A stretch of 64,000 nucleotides of DNA from Pseudogemmobacter bohemicus (GCF_003290025.1 NZ_QNHG01000001.1:871249-935248), one strand, 5' to 3'. Shown: positions 1 through 9,186, counted from the stretch's first letter. Program-made: numbers and translations. The notes: generated from the sequence alone by a model not told the origin.

Positions 1-150
1 GGTTCAGCCTTTCTGTCCATTTTGCGCAGGCCCCTGGGGCGCGCGGCGTCTGTCGGGGTCAAAATAGCGTGCATACGCCGGGATTGAAGTGAAAATTTCG
101 CGTCAGCGGGTCTGGTGCCGAATTGTTCATCTGGCAGCCGCCGGATGGCA

Positions 151-840
151 TCAGGTCGAGCCGCAGGCATTGGGTAAAAGCCAGTCTCCGGCATCGTTTT
201 TCCCCATGAAATCGGCGTAAAGGGCGACGACCTCACCGCTTGCGGATTTCAGCCGCGCCACCGGATAGCCGCCGTCTCCCCAGCCGGTCGAGGTCATGGG
301 AATCAGCGTTTTGTCGGGCAAAGGCAGGATATGGCCCACCACCCAGGTCTCGCCGATCAGATCCTCGAACCAGCCGGAATAAAGATCCTCGGGGTCGATC
401 ATCTCATAGGAACGGTTCAGGGCCTCGCGCATCACCGGGTCGAGAAAGCTGGCAAGGCCGGTATCGACCGGAATCGTCGCGACATCATCGCCACAGACCG
501 GGGCCGCATCCGAGAAGATCAGCATCGCCTGGGAAACGCGACCCTGACCGTCATCCAGCGCGAGGATAAAACGGGCCTCGCCGGTGGGCGTCCCGATTTC
601 CGGCAGGTCCCAGTCATCGGACCAGGTCAGCGGATCGGCAGCGACGATACCGCCAGGCGCGATGGTGATGCGGCCGGCATCGCGAAATTCCAGCGGAAAA
701 TCGGATTGCCCGCGCAGCCAGGCAAGACTGCCGATGGCGCTGACCACCGGGTCGGGCATGGCCTCGCCCGGGGGCTTTTGCGCCTCGGCACCGGCAGGGA
801 GGGCCAGCAGGAGCGTCAGACAGGCGGCAATGCGGATCAC
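151..840 (-). CDS. hypothetical secreted protein
   Basis: A 229-residue protein of unknown function. The GTG start at 840 is chosen because it overlaps the stop of the upstream lipoprotein gene (GTGA) and gives a clean signal peptide: MIRIAAC followed by a leucine-rich core and AGAEA before the mature part; a longer reading begins inside the neighbour. The mature region is acidic and has two cysteines (CGDD near residue 120 and NACGST at the very end) that could form a periplasmic disulfide. It is last in the tail-to-head operon small protein-XpaC-TelA-DUF2927-this gene, so co-expression is likely. I do not recognise a catalytic motif. Confidence 0.7.
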   Translation of the reverse strand: MIRIAACLTLLLALPAGAEAQKPPGEAMPDPVVSAIGSLAWLRGQSDFPLEFRDAGRITIAPGGIVAADPLTWSDDWDLPEIGTPTGEARFILALDDGQGRVSQAMLIFSDAAPVCGDDVATIPVDTGLASFLDPVMREALNRSYEMIDPEDLYSGWFEDLIGETWVVGHILPLPDKTLIPMTSTGWGDGGYPVARLKSASGEVVALYADFMGKNDAGDWLLPNACGST

Positions 841-1796
841 ACACCGCCCCCCATCAGGCGCTGCGCAATACGGCGCACCACCGGCGCGGCGTCTTCCTCG
901 GTCATGCCGGGCCACATTTCCGGATCATAGAGGATCTTCAGCATCAGCTCATCCTGCCTGGTCAGCAGTGCGAATTCCTCGTCATCGTTGAAGATCGAGG
1001 GCCGCGCGCGCGGGCTGTCATTGGCAAGGCCCAACCCCTGGGCGATTTCCTCATGGTAGCAGGATTGCCGCAACAGATCTGGGTGTTCGGCCCGCACCAC
1101 GGCGACCGCGCGGCGGTAATTGCCGCTGTCCCCGTCCGACAGCGCATAGACAAGGCAATAGGTGGTGGGCGACATGCCGGTGACATCGGCCACATCCTGC
1201 GGGCTCAGCCCCGGCAATTCGCGCCGCAGCGCCGGGCCCAGCTGTTCGCGCTCATCCTCTGACACCACATGCAGGGTGAAATTGCCGCCCTGATCGACCA
1301 GGGTGATCGGATGGCCGGTCAGCGTCGCCAGCCGCTTGAGGTAAGAGGCGATCCGCGCCCGGTCGGTGGCGCGTCGATCAGCGGGAACCGAGGCGCCGAA
1401 CTGGATCTGAAAGCGGATAGGAACATCCCAGCGGCGCAGAACAGAGGCGGATTCTCCACGCGCGAAAGCGCCGTCCATGCGGTTGTATTCATCGTAAAGC
1501 GCGATGCGGATGAAATTTTCCGCGAGGATCCTCGCGTCGAAAGGCGTGTCCTGGCCGCCGCCATCGGTGCGCAGCAAGCCCTGGGCCAGCAGCGAGTTCT
1601 GCACCTGGGTGTAATAGGCGCGGGCGGCCGTGCTTTTCGGCGTCTCGGGCGTCACCGCGACCGGAAGCGCCGGCCGGGGCGGCGGCGCCGCGATCCGCTG
1701 CGGCTCCGGCCCGCCGGTGGCGACACAGGCGGAAAGGCCCGCCACCAGCAGGGTGGCAGGCCAAGGTCTCAGACCAGTGGTCCGGGCTGGGTTCAT
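837..1796 (-). CDS. DUF2927 domain lipoprotein
   Basis: A 319-residue protein with a lipobox (LVAGLSAC, cysteine near residue 24), so it should be lipid-anchored facing the periplasm. The C-terminal two thirds match my knowledge of the DUF2927 family: the conserved stretch CYHEEIAQGLGLANDS and then RPSIFNDDEEFALLT is typical. HEE resembles a zinc-binding helix, and function is otherwise unknown. The ATG at 1796 overlaps the TelA stop by four bases (ATGA), indicating translational coupling to telA. The stop overlaps the GTG of the next gene. A role in envelope stress together with TelA/XpaC is inferred only from the operon. Confidence 0.85.
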   Translation of the reverse strand: MNPARTTGLRPWPATLLVAGLSACVATGGPEPQRIAAPPPRPALPVAVTPETPKSTAARAYYTQVQNSLLAQGLLRTDGGGQDTPFDARILAENFIRIALYDEYNRMDGAFARGESASVLRRWDVPIRFQIQFGASVPADRRATDRARIASYLKRLATLTGHPITLVDQGGNFTLHVVSEDEREQLGPALRRELPGLSPQDVADVTGMSPTTYCLVYALSDGDSGNYRRAVAVVRAEHPDLLRQSCYHEEIAQGLGLANDSPRARPSIFNDDEEFALLTRQDELMLKILYDPEMWPGMTEEDAAPVVRRIAQRLMGGGV

Positions 1797-2977
1797 GATT
1801 GCGGCTGAGCCGGGGCAGGGGTGATGCTGCGGGCACGGGCCGAGGCCAGCGTGTCGCGCAGCTCGGTTTCCATCTTTTGCAGCTCGATCTCGGCCGCCGC
1901 GCGGCGTGCCTTGCCTTCATCGGCGATCTGAAGGCTTTCATTGATGGTGGCGATCAGCGTCTCATTGGCGTATTTCACCGTTTCAATGTCGAAGACGCCG
2001 CGCTCCATTTCCTCGCGCACGGTGCGGTTGGCCTGCTGAAGGTTCTCGGCATTCGATTTCAAAAGCTCATTGGTCAGGTCATTGGCATCGCGGATCGACT
2101 CGGCGGCCTCTTTTGAGCGCTGGATGGTCACCGCCTGGGCCAGCTGCGTCTCCCACAGCGGCACCGTATTCACCAGCGTCGAGTTTATCTTGGTGACGAG
2201 GCTCTTGTCGTTTTCCTGCACCAGCCGGATCGAGGGCAGCGACTGCATCGTGACCTGGCGCGTCAGTTTCAGGTCATGCACCCTACGTTCCAGATCGTCG
2301 CGGGCGGCACGCAGATCGCGCAGTTCCTGCGCTTTCAGCACTTTGTCATCCTCGGCCGCAGCCGCGACCTCGGCCTCTTTCGCCGGAATGGTCGTCGCAT
2401 CGGTCTCTTTCAGCTTTGCCTCGCCGGCCGCGATGTAAAGCCCGAGTTCATCGTAGAAATTCAGCGTCTTGGCATAGAGGAGATCGAGCGACTTGATGTC
2501 TTTCAGCAGCTTGGTCTCATGGCCCAGCAGCTCGTCGGTGACCTTGTCGATCTGGCCCTGGACACCCTCATATTTCGCGACGAATTCCGCGAAGGGCGCC
2601 GCCTTGCCCAAAAGCCGCTCCCACCACGAGCTTTCGCGGCGCAGGTCCAGCTCATCGGTCGAAAAGCCCCGAATGGTGGTGACGATCTTCCTGAGACTGT
2701 CGCCCGCCGGGCCGACATCCTTGTTCTTCACATCCTGCAGCATCTCCTGGCTGATGACCTGCAATTCCGTCTGGGCGGAAGAGCCGAAAGAGATGATGGA
2801 TTGCGTATTGGTCAGATCCAGCTCGCTCATGCGCTTTTCGATCGCGGCGGCCTTGTCCGGCGAGGCAGCCTCAAGCGGCACGATTTCACCGGCCGGTTCC
2901 GGCAGGATCACGGCAGTGACCTTCTCGACTTCGGCGAGGGTCGCTTCGGCAGCGGCGCGGGTGGTGTTCTCGGTCAT
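1793..2977 (-). CDS. telA: TelA-family toxic anion resistance protein
   Basis: A 394-residue cytoplasmic protein of the TelA family (PF05816), first linked to tellurite resistance and later to resistance to antimicrobials and bacteriocins. The sequence is mostly charged alpha helix with coiled-coil character (for example around residues 190-250) and carries the family-typical segment MQSLPSIRLVQENDKSLVTK near residue 245 and a QLAQAVTIQRSKEAAES helix. There is no signal or membrane segment. It follows the xpaC-like gene by nine bases and overlaps the DUF2927 lipoprotein gene; xpaC-telA pairing is a recurrent arrangement. The biochemical activity of TelA is not known. Confidence 0.9.
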   Translation of the reverse strand: MTENTTRAAAEATLAEVEKVTAVILPEPAGEIVPLEAASPDKAAAIEKRMSELDLTNTQSIISFGSSAQTELQVISQEMLQDVKNKDVGPAGDSLRKIVTTIRGFSTDELDLRRESSWWERLLGKAAPFAEFVAKYEGVQGQIDKVTDELLGHETKLLKDIKSLDLLYAKTLNFYDELGLYIAAGEAKLKETDATTIPAKEAEVAAAAEDDKVLKAQELRDLRAARDDLERRVHDLKLTRQVTMQSLPSIRLVQENDKSLVTKINSTLVNTVPLWETQLAQAVTIQRSKEAAESIRDANDLTNELLKSNAENLQQANRTVREEMERGVFDIETVKYANETLIATINESLQIADEGKARRAAAEIELQKMETELRDTLASARARSITPAPAQPQS

Positions 2978-2986
2978 GGTTAAATC

Positions 2987-3919
2987 TCACACTTGGGGAG
3001 GATTGGAGCCGGGGGGAGTGCCGGAGGATATCCCGGAGGGCGTCTCGAATTTCAGCCGGTCGCGCAGCACGGAAATCTCGACATCGAGATTGTCGCGGTC
3101 ATTGCCGAGCAGATTTTCCGAACGGGTGGCAAAGGTGGTTTCCAGATCTGTCAGCAGCGCCTCATAATCTTCGCGCGCTTTCGGATCGGGGCGTATTGCC
3201 CAGAGATCGGCGAATTTCACCGTCGCGTCGCGGGCACCCTCCAGGTAGACGGTCAGATAGCGGCGCGCAGCGGTCAGATCGCCGGGATCTTCCTCGACCC
3301 TTTGCATCAGGCCGCGGGTCTGGGCGATGAAGCGGTCGACCCGGCCCTCAAGCTGGCGATCTTTCGCGCGCAGGATGGCGTCTTTCATCTGCGACAGCGT
3401 CTTTTCCGCCCCGGCGACGGCACGGGCGACGCGGTCGGTCTGGAAGCGGTCGATGCCCTCCATTCCCTTATCGCTCCAGGGGTCCAGCCCGAAGGCGCCG
3501 ATATGGAGACCGGCGCCGGCCAGCCCGAAGAGGATCGGGTAAAGCGAGATCCCGTGTCCGATCAGCCCGCCGGTAAACAGCGCGGCTCCGGTTGCGATGG
3601 CGCCAAACAACAGGCGTGGGATCGCCGGGCGGCGTGCGACGCGGCGGGCGTCAAAGGCGGCGCGGGCGCGCATCCCTTCGCGGCTGAGCCAGGCGGAAAG
3701 GATCAGGCAGCCGCCGGCGATCAGGCTCAGCAGCATCGCGCCCGGCTCTTCGCCAAAGGCCGGGAAAAGGAAGATGAAGGCCGCGAGGAACAAAAGCGTC
3801 GCCCGCCAGCCGCCTTTGGGTTTTTCCGCCCCAGGTGCTGCGCGCGGGATCGGCGGCTGAGTACCCGCCTGGCGCGATCCGTCGGGGCTGTATTTTCCGC
3901 CAAAGCGCTGAGCGGCCAT
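2987..3919 (-). CDS. xpaC: XpaC-like 5-bromo-4-chloroindolyl phosphate hydrolysis family protein
   Basis: A 310-residue membrane protein of the XpaC family (PF10112). The start at 3919 (MAAQRFGG) is preferred over upstream ATGs because GGAGG lies seven bases upstream and its ATG overlaps the stop of the small upstream ORF (TGATG). Four hydrophobic segments occupy roughly residues 45-135 (GWRATLLFLAAFIFLFPAFG, then GAMLLSLIAGG, then two more), followed by a soluble helical domain with the motif DRFIAQTRGLMQRVEEDPGD. The family name comes from a Bacillus phenotype and the molecular function is not established. The TelA neighbour suggests a joint envelope-stress role. Confidence 0.85.
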   Translation of the reverse strand: MAAQRFGGKYSPDGSRQAGTQPPIPRAAPGAEKPKGGWRATLLFLAAFIFLFPAFGEEPGAMLLSLIAGGCLILSAWLSREGMRARAAFDARRVARRPAIPRLLFGAIATGAALFTGGLIGHGISLYPILFGLAGAGLHIGAFGLDPWSDKGMEGIDRFQTDRVARAVAGAEKTLSQMKDAILRAKDRQLEGRVDRFIAQTRGLMQRVEEDPGDLTAARRYLTVYLEGARDATVKFADLWAIRPDPKAREDYEALLTDLETTFATRSENLLGNDRDNLDVEISVLRDRLKFETPSGISSGTPPGSNPPQV

Positions 3920-4002
3920 CACATTCCTCCCGAACCGGCGACATAGAAGACAAGGGCGATCAGAAGCGCCAGCGAGAGGGTGCGCAGGCCGGATTCGGAC
4001 AT
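3919..4002 (-). CDS. putative 27-residue single-span membrane peptide
   Basis: A small ORF, MSESGLRTLSLALLIALVF onward, ending AGSGGM. It is one hydrophobic helix with a short polar N-terminus. The stop overlaps the xpaC start as TGATG, and the xpaC Shine-Dalgarno GGAGG lies inside its last codons, the usual signature of a real translationally coupled upstream gene. Its own ribosome binding site is weak. I know no family for it. It would be the first gene of the xpaC-telA operon. Confidence 0.5.
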   Translation of the reverse strand: MSESGLRTLSLALLIALVFYVAGSGGM

Positions 4003-4144
4003 TCTGGATTCCGGAAATAACGGTCGGTTGGCGTGATCCTAGCGAATGGAATCCCGGCTTGCCAGCCTGAGCGGCGGGGAATGCGCGGGAATCTTCTGCC
4101 CGCATTCCCGCTTGCGCCCGGCCGGCGGCAGGGGAGGCGCCCGA

Positions 4145-5443
4145 TCAGCCCTTGCCCCCCGGACCGCCACGCCCCGGACCGCCGCGCCCCGAGGGGCTGC
4201 CGGGTTTGCGCGGCGCGGTCGCGGGGGGCGCGTTGCGGGTGCTTTGAGGCTTTGCCGGGCGGGGTTTTGCCGCCCGCGCTTTGGGGGCGGGGGCGGCGTT
4301 GCGGGCCTCCGCCGCCTGGATCGGGTTGCGTCCGGGCCGTCGGGCCGGCGCGGCAGCATCGCCGTCACGGGGCGGTGCGGTGCGGCGGGTGGTCGTCATG
4401 GCGCCGGCTTTGCCGGCAGCGGCGCGGTTGCCCGGAGCGGGTCTTGCCTCGCGCGTTGCGGGGGCGCCGTCCTGGGCGGCGTGCCTTGTGCCGGTTGCGG
4501 CTGATGCCGGCCTTGCGGCGCCCGAGCGCGGGGCGGGGCCGGTCTTGCCGGCGGGGGCAGGGCCGGTCTTGCCGGCAGCGGCCGGCCGGGCGGGTTTATC
4601 AGGCGCGGCGCGGCCGGCGCGCACCCGCGTCAGCGCCGGTTTTCTGGCGGCGCGGCCGGTATCATCGGCCTCGGCCTCGATCTCGCCCAGCTGTTCGCGC
4701 AGCACGCGGGCCTTGATTTCCTCGACCTGGCCCGGCTCCAGATCGCCCAGCCGGAAGGGGCCGTAAGAGACCCGGATCAGCCGGTTCACATAAAGGCCGA
4801 TCGCCGACATGGCGCGGCGGATCTCGCGGTTCTTGCCCTCGCGCAGGCCGACGGTCAGCCAGGCATTGGCGCCCTGCTGGCGGTCGATGGTAACCTGCAT
4901 CGGCTTGAACCGCTCACCCTCGACGGTGATTCCCTCGCGCAGGGGCTGCAGTTTCAGATCATCCGCCGCGCCATTGACGCGGACGCGGTATTTCCTGAGC
5001 CAGCCGGTCGAGGGCAGTTCCAGCCGCCGCTTCAGCCCGCCATCATTCGTCAGCAGCAAAAGCCCCTCGGAATTGAGGTCGAGCCGCCCGACCGACATCA
5101 CCCGGGGCAGGTCTTCGGGCAGATGGTCAAAGACGGTGTCGCGGCCCTTTTCATCGGCGGCGCTGGTGACCAGGCCCTCGGGCTTGTAATAGAGCCAGAG
5201 CCGCGCCTGTTCCTCTTCGGGCAAGGCCTTGCCGGAAACGGTGATGCGTTCCTCGCCGGTCACGTTCAGCGCCGGGCTGGTGATGACCTTGCCGTTGACG
5301 GTGACCTCGCCCGCCTCGATCAGCCGTTCAGCTTCGCGCCGCGAGGCGACGCCCCGGCGCGACAACAGTTTCGCGATGCGCTCTCCGGCGGGAGGACTTG
5401 TGTTTTCCGGCATGGGAGGCGACCTTTTCGGGGGATTGGGCAT
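4145..5443 (-). CDS. rluB: 23S rRNA pseudouridine synthase, RluB/RsuA family, with long basic tail
   Basis: A 432-residue enzyme that should isomerise a uridine in 23S rRNA. Residues about 20-75 form an S4 RNA-binding domain (LLSRRGVASRREAERLIEAG). The catalytic domain carries the family motif VGRLDLNSEGLLLLTNDG near residue 115 with the catalytic Asp, and GKNREIRRAM near 210. After about residue 255 the protein becomes a 175-residue Ala/Pro/Lys/Arg-rich low-complexity tail ending in Gly/Arg repeats; such tails are common in alphaproteobacterial RluB and probably bind RNA. An alternative start is 5413 (MPENTS), preceded by AAAAGG. The gene is divergent from tadA. Confidence 0.92.
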   Translation of the reverse strand: MPNPPKRSPPMPENTSPPAGERIAKLLSRRGVASRREAERLIEAGEVTVNGKVITSPALNVTGEERITVSGKALPEEEQARLWLYYKPEGLVTSAADEKGRDTVFDHLPEDLPRVMSVGRLDLNSEGLLLLTNDGGLKRRLELPSTGWLRKYRVRVNGAADDLKLQPLREGITVEGERFKPMQVTIDRQQGANAWLTVGLREGKNREIRRAMSAIGLYVNRLIRVSYGPFRLGDLEPGQVEEIKARVLREQLGEIEAEADDTGRAARKPALTRVRAGRAAPDKPARPAAAGKTGPAPAGKTGPAPRSGAARPASAATGTRHAAQDGAPATREARPAPGNRAAAGKAGAMTTTRRTAPPRDGDAAAPARRPGRNPIQAAEARNAAPAPKARAAKPRPAKPQSTRNAPPATAPRKPGSPSGRGGPGRGGPGGKG

Positions 5444-5460
5444 GATGGCTGAGGACAGCC

Positions 5461-5492
5461 GGGGGGCTTGCCCCCCGGACCCCCGAGGATAT
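5461..5492. repeat. dispersed hairpin repeat, copy 1
   Basis: GGGGGGCTTGCCCCCC followed by GGACCCCCGAGGATATTT. It forms a strong hairpin in the rluB-tadA divergent gap. The reverse complement matches the sequence at 16056-16093 almost base for base (AAATATCCTC, GGGGGTCCGGGGGGC, AAGC, CCCCC), so this is a dispersed intergenic repeat of REP type. Confidence 0.6.
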
Positions 5493-5502
5493 TTCAGGAC
5501 AG

Positions 5503-5979
5503 ATGAAAGGACAATGCGGCGTGGCTTTCCGCTCTTATATGGATCTGGCGCTTGATGAGGCGCAGGCGGCGGCCGGGCGTGGCGAGGTGCCGGTCGGGGC
5601 GGTGCTGATCGCGCCGGATGGCGCGGTTGTGGCGCAGGCAGGCAACCGCACGCGTGCGCTGAACGATCCGACCGCCCATGCCGAGATGCTGGTGATCCGG
5701 GCGGGCTGCGCGGCTTTGGGGCGCGAGCGGCTGGAAGGATTCGCGCTTTATGTCACGCTGGAGCCATGTCCGATGTGCGCGGCCGCGATTTCAGCGGCGC
5801 GGATCGCAAGGCTAGTCTATGGCGCCGCCGATCCGAAATCGGGGGGCGTTGCGGTCGGTGCGCGGGTCTTCAGCCATCCGCAATGCCATCATGTGCCCGA
5901 AGTGCTGGACGGGATTGCAGAGGCCGAGGCCGGGCGGCTTTTGCGTGATTTCTTCGCCGCCCGGCGCGAGGGGGGCTGA
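5503..5979 (+). CDS. tadA: tRNA-specific adenosine deaminase TadA
   Basis: A 158-residue zinc enzyme that converts adenosine 34 of tRNA-Arg(ACG) to inosine. The deaminase signatures are present: HAEMLVIR (zinc His and catalytic Glu, about residue 61) and PCPMCAAAI (two zinc cysteines, about residue 91). GEVPVGAVL near the N-terminus is typical of TadA. The true start could be the internal ATG at 5539 (MDLALDEAQ), which agrees better with family length. It is transcribed divergently from rluB, with a hairpin repeat in between, and its stop lies 3 bp from the convergent CBS gene. Confidence 0.93.
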   Translation: MKGQCGVAFRSYMDLALDEAQAAAGRGEVPVGAVLIAPDGAVVAQAGNRTRALNDPTAHAEMLVIRAGCAALGRERLEGFALYVTLEPCPMCAAAISAARIARLVYGAADPKSGGVAVGARVFSHPQCHHVPEVLDGIAEAEAGRLLRDFFAARREGG

Positions 5980-5982
5980 GGG

Positions 5983-6399
5983 TCAACCGCTCAGTGCGCG
6001 AAAGCGTTCATACATCACCCGGTATTCCGCCGGGATATCGCGCACCGACAGCAACCCGAGGCAGGTGCCCGCGGCATCAACCACCGGCAAATGGCGGAAA
6101 TGGCCGCTTTCCATCTTGCCAATAGCATCCGCCAGCGGGTCGCTGTCCTGCACTGTGACCGGGTCCGGTGTCATGGCGCTGGCCACGGTGATCGCATCGG
6201 CATGCAGCCCCTGGCCCACCACCTTGCGCAGCACATCGCGCTCGGACAGGAGGCCCGTGATGCGGCCCTCGTCAATCACCACCAGCGCCCCGATATCATA
6301 ATGGTCAAGGATCGAGGCGGCTTCGGTGATCGTGGCCACAGACCGGATCTGCGGCAGATCGCGGCCCTGAATGACTTCTCCGACCGAGCGGATCAGCAT
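5983..6399 (-). CDS. CBS-domain protein
   Basis: A 138-residue protein made almost entirely of two CBS domains, which usually bind adenine nucleotides and sense energy state. First repeat: IGALVVIDEGRITGLLSERD; second: FRHLPVVDAAGTCLGLLSVR. No catalytic domain is attached. The start at 6399 (MLIRSVGEV) is chosen because AAGGAAGA lies seven bases upstream; the longer reading at 6417 lacks a site. It is 25 bp downstream of the UPF0173 hydrolase gene on the same strand and convergent with tadA. The partner protein is unknown. Confidence 0.87.
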   Translation of the reverse strand: MLIRSVGEVIQGRDLPQIRSVATITEAASILDHYDIGALVVIDEGRITGLLSERDVLRKVVGQGLHADAITVASAMTPDPVTVQDSDPLADAIGKMESGHFRHLPVVDAAGTCLGLLSVRDIPAEYRVMYERFRALSG

Positions 6400-6423
6400 G
6401 GTATTCTTCCTTATCATATCAGT

Positions 6424-7119
6424 TCAGAACAAGATCGGTTCCAGCACCAGGGGTTCGATCACCTCGACGCCGGGCGGCAGGCCCGCACGCAGCGGATCAG
6501 CATTCTGTGCCAGCAGTGGGAAGGTTTTGTAATGGCAGGGAATCACCCAGCGGAAATTGAAATATTTCCGCGCGGCCCAGGCGGCGCGTTCCATATCCAT
6601 CGTGTAATGGCCGCCGCAGGAGAGGATGCCGATCTCGGGCTGATGCAATTCTCCCATCCAGGCCATATCGGCCATGATATCGGTATCGCCCGAAATATAG
6701 ACCGTGCGCCCCTCGCCGCGCAGCATGAAACCGGCGGCCGAGCCTGCCGGCAACAGCGCGCCACCCCCGAAATCGACCGAGGCCGAATGGATCGCGTTCA
6801 CCATGGTCACCTTCGCGCCGCCGCAGTCGATGGTGCCGCCTTTGCCGAAGCCGATGGTCTCGGCCCCCTGGCCGTCCAGCCAGACCGAGACCTCATGGAT
6901 ACAGGCCACCGGCACGCCCAGCTCTTGCGACAGCGCTGCCGCATCGGCCGCATGATCGCCATGCGCATGGGTCAAAAGAATATGCGTGGCCCCCGCCACC
7001 GCCTCAGCCCGCCGTGCGGCAGGGAAAACCGGATTGCCGGTCAGCCATGGATCCACCAGCAGCACCGCCTGTTCGATCTCGATACGGAACCCCGAATGCC
7101 CGAGCCAGGTGATTTTCAT
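6424..7119 (-). CDS. UPF0173-type metal-dependent hydrolase (metallo-beta-lactamase fold)
   Basis: A 231-residue protein with the metallo-beta-lactamase metal motif HAHGDHAAD (about residues 51-59), preceded by GHSGFRIE and VLLVDPWLTGNP, and later ISGDTDIM and CHYKTFPLL, as in the UPF0173 hydrolase family. It should be a cytoplasmic binuclear metal enzyme; the physiological substrate is not known. It is probably co-transcribed with the CBS-domain gene 25 bp downstream. It starts 304 bp from gatC, divergently. Confidence 0.9.
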   Translation of the reverse strand: MKITWLGHSGFRIEIEQAVLLVDPWLTGNPVFPAARRAEAVAGATHILLTHAHGDHAADAAALSQELGVPVACIHEVSVWLDGQGAETIGFGKGGTIDCGGAKVTMVNAIHSASVDFGGGALLPAGSAAGFMLRGEGRTVYISGDTDIMADMAWMGELHQPEIGILSCGGHYTMDMERAAWAARKYFNFRWVIPCHYKTFPLLAQNADPLRAGLPPGVEVIEPLVLEPILF

Positions 7120-7423
7120 GGTCTCTCCTCCTGTCCTGATTGTGCGGGGGGCAATCTAGCCACCCATTGTGACAGGTTTCCAGTGCTTTCCGAACCAGAT
7201 GGTTCGAATTCGCGCATCCCCGCCTTTCCTGTCCCGGCTTTTCCCCTGACCCAAATACTCCCGCCGGAGGCGCAGATCTGCCAGAGGCACCCCCTCCGCC
7301 TTTGCGCAGGCACCCATAGAACAGGCAACCCTGGCACGGGCAGCCTTTGCCTTGCACAGCCGCCATGCCCTGGCTAAACGGGGCCCTGATTGAACGAAGC
7401 CAAAGCTTCAGAGGGTCTGATCC
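7120..7423. promoter_or_regulatory. divergent intergenic region, UPF0173 hydrolase / gatC
   Basis: No gene is supported here: the open frames have no codon bias or binding site. The stretch should carry promoters for both flanking genes. The segment CCCAAATACTCCCGCCGGAGG near 7250 resembles the Rhodobacterales hairpin-repeat family only weakly. The gatC side ends with GAGGG nine or ten bases before its ATG. Confidence 0.4.
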
Positions 7424-7711
7424 ATGTCCATCGACATTGATACCGCACGGAAAGTGGCGAAACTCGCCCGGATCCGGGTTGAGGAGGCGGCGCTTCCTGA
7501 TCTCGCCCGGGAATTGTCCGGCATTCTCACCTTCATGGAGCAGCTGAACGAGGTCGATGTGACCGGCATCGAGCCGATGGTCTCGGTCACGCCGATGCGG
7601 CTGCGCCGGCGCGAGGATATTGTCACCGATGGCAATCTCCAGGCCGAGGTTCTGAAAAACGCCCCCGAAGCCCGCGAAGGCTTCTTTGCCGTGCCGAAGG
7701 TGGTGGAATGA
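7424..7711 (+). CDS. gatC: Asp-tRNA(Asn)/Glu-tRNA(Gln) amidotransferase subunit C
   Basis: A 95-residue small subunit of the GatCAB complex, which stabilises GatA and helps convert Glu-tRNA(Gln) and Asp-tRNA(Asn) to the amidated forms. Family signatures are [23 protein letters not shown] and [14 protein letters not shown]. The length is normal. The stop overlaps the gatA start as ATGA, so the two are translationally coupled. gatB is not in the window, which is common. Confidence 0.95.
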   Translation: MSIDIDTARKVAKLARIRVEEAALPDLARELSGILTFMEQLNEVDVTGIEPMVSVTPMRLRRREDIVTDGNLQAEVLKNAPEAREGFFAVPKVVE

Positions 7712-9186
7712 GCGCGAATAGCTGGACGATCGAAAAGGCGCGGGACGCGCTGCGGGCCGGCGATATTTCCGCCGTCGATCTGACCATGTCCTGCCTGACG
7801 GCAATTGATGCAGGCGATGCGCTTGGCGCTTTCGTCCATAAAACGCCCGAGCTGGCGCTGGAGCAGGCACGGGCGGCGGATCAGCGGCTGAAAGCGGGGG
7901 ATGCTCCGTCTTTGTGCGGCATCCCGCTGGGGATCAAGGATCTTTTCTGCACCAAAGGCGTGAATTCCCAGGCCGCCTCGGGCATCCTCCAGGGCTTTAA
8001 GCCGGAATACGAGTCGACTGTCACCACGAAGCTGTTTGCGGATGGCGCGGTGATGCTTGGCAAGCTGAACATGGACGAATTCGCCATGGGCTCGTCGAAT
8101 GAAACCTCGGTTTACGGCAATGCCGTGAACCCCTGGAAGATCGACGACCGCCAGCTGACGCCGGGCGGGTCGTCGGGCGGATCGGCCTCGGCGGTGGCGG
8201 CAGATCTTTGTCTTGCCGCAACCGGCACCGATACCGGCGGCTCGATCCGGCAGCCTGCGGCCTTTACCGGCATCGTCGGTATCAAACCGACTTATGGCCG
8301 GGTCTCCCGTTGGGGGATCATCGCCTTTGCCTCCTCGCTCGACCAGGCCGGCCCGATGACGAAATCGGTGCGCGATGCGGCGATCTTCCTGCAGTCGATG
8401 TCGGGCTATGATCCGAAGGATTCGACCAGCGCCGAAATCGCGGTTCCGGATTTCGAGGCCGCTCTGACCGGCGATATTCGCGGGCGGGTGATCGGCATTC
8501 CGAAGGAATACCGGCTCGACGGGATCCCCGCCGAGATCGACGCGCTTTGGGAGCAGGGCATCGCCATGCTGAAAGACGCCGGTGCCGAGGTCCGCGAGAT
8601 CAGCCTGCCGCATACAAAATACGCGCTGCCGGCCTATTATGTGATCGCCCCCGCCGAGGCCTCTTCCAACCTCGCGCGCTATGATGGCGTCCGCTACGGC
8701 CATCGCGCAAAGCTGGGCCCGGGCGATGGCATTACCGAGATGTATGAGAAAACCCGCGCCGAAGGGTTTGGCGCCGAGGTTCAGCGCCGGATTATGATCG
8801 GCACCTATGTGCTGAGCGCTGGCTTCTACGACGCCTATTACAACCGCGCCCGCCGCGTCCGTGCCCTGATCAAACAGGATTTCGAGGCCGTCTTTGCCGC
8901 TGGCGTCGACGCGATCCTGACACCGGCGACGCCGTCATCGGCCTTTGGTCTGGGCGAGATGGCCTCGGCCGATCCGGTCGAGATGTATCTGAACGACGTC
9001 TTTACCGTGACGGTGAACCTTGCCGGCCTGCCGGGCATCTCGGTTCCGGTGGGGCTGGATGCCAAAGGCCTGCCGATGGGGCTGCAACTGATCGGCAAAC
9101 CCTGGGACGAGGCGGGGCTTCTTAATCACGCCTATGTGCTGGAACGCGCTGCGGGATTTGTAGCCAAGCCGCAAAAATGGTGGTAA
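7708..9186 (+). CDS. gatA: Asp-tRNA(Asn)/Glu-tRNA(Gln) amidotransferase subunit A
   Basis: A 492-residue amidase-signature enzyme that releases ammonia from glutamine for transamidation. The Ser-cisSer-Lys triad is visible: [17 protein letters not shown] (Lys near residue 78), then the glycine/serine-rich [18 protein letters not shown] (cis-Ser near 154) and [14 protein letters not shown] (nucleophilic Ser near 178). The segment [20 protein letters not shown] is characteristic of GatA rather than other amidases. Length is normal and the frame is intact. Confidence 0.97.
   Translation: MSANSWTIEKARDALRAGDISAVDLTMSCLTAIDAGDALGAFVHKTPELALEQARAADQRLKAGDAPSLCGIPLGIKDLFCTKGVNSQAASGILQGFKPEYESTVTTKLFADGAVMLGKLNMDEFAMGSSNETSVYGNAVNPWKIDDRQLTPGGSSGGSASAVAADLCLAATGTDTGGSIRQPAAFTGIVGIKPTYGRVSRWGIIAFASSLDQAGPMTKSVRDAAIFLQSMSGYDPKDSTSAEIAVPDFEAALTGDIRGRVIGIPKEYRLDGIPAEIDALWEQGIAMLKDAGAEVREISLPHTKYALPAYYVIAPAEASSNLARYDGVRYGHRAKLGPGDGITEMYEKTRAEGFGAEVQRRIMIGTYVLSAGFYDAYYNRARRVRALIKQDFEAVFAAGVDAILTPATPSSAFGLGEMASADPVEMYLNDVFTVTVNLAGLPGISVPVGLDAKGLPMGLQLIGKPWDEAGLLNHAYVLERAAGFVAKPQKWW

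Noticed and set aside
6091..7377. A 430-codon plus-strand frame
   Set aside because: It is antisense to the CBS and UPF0173 genes, and no family resemblance or ribosome site is present.
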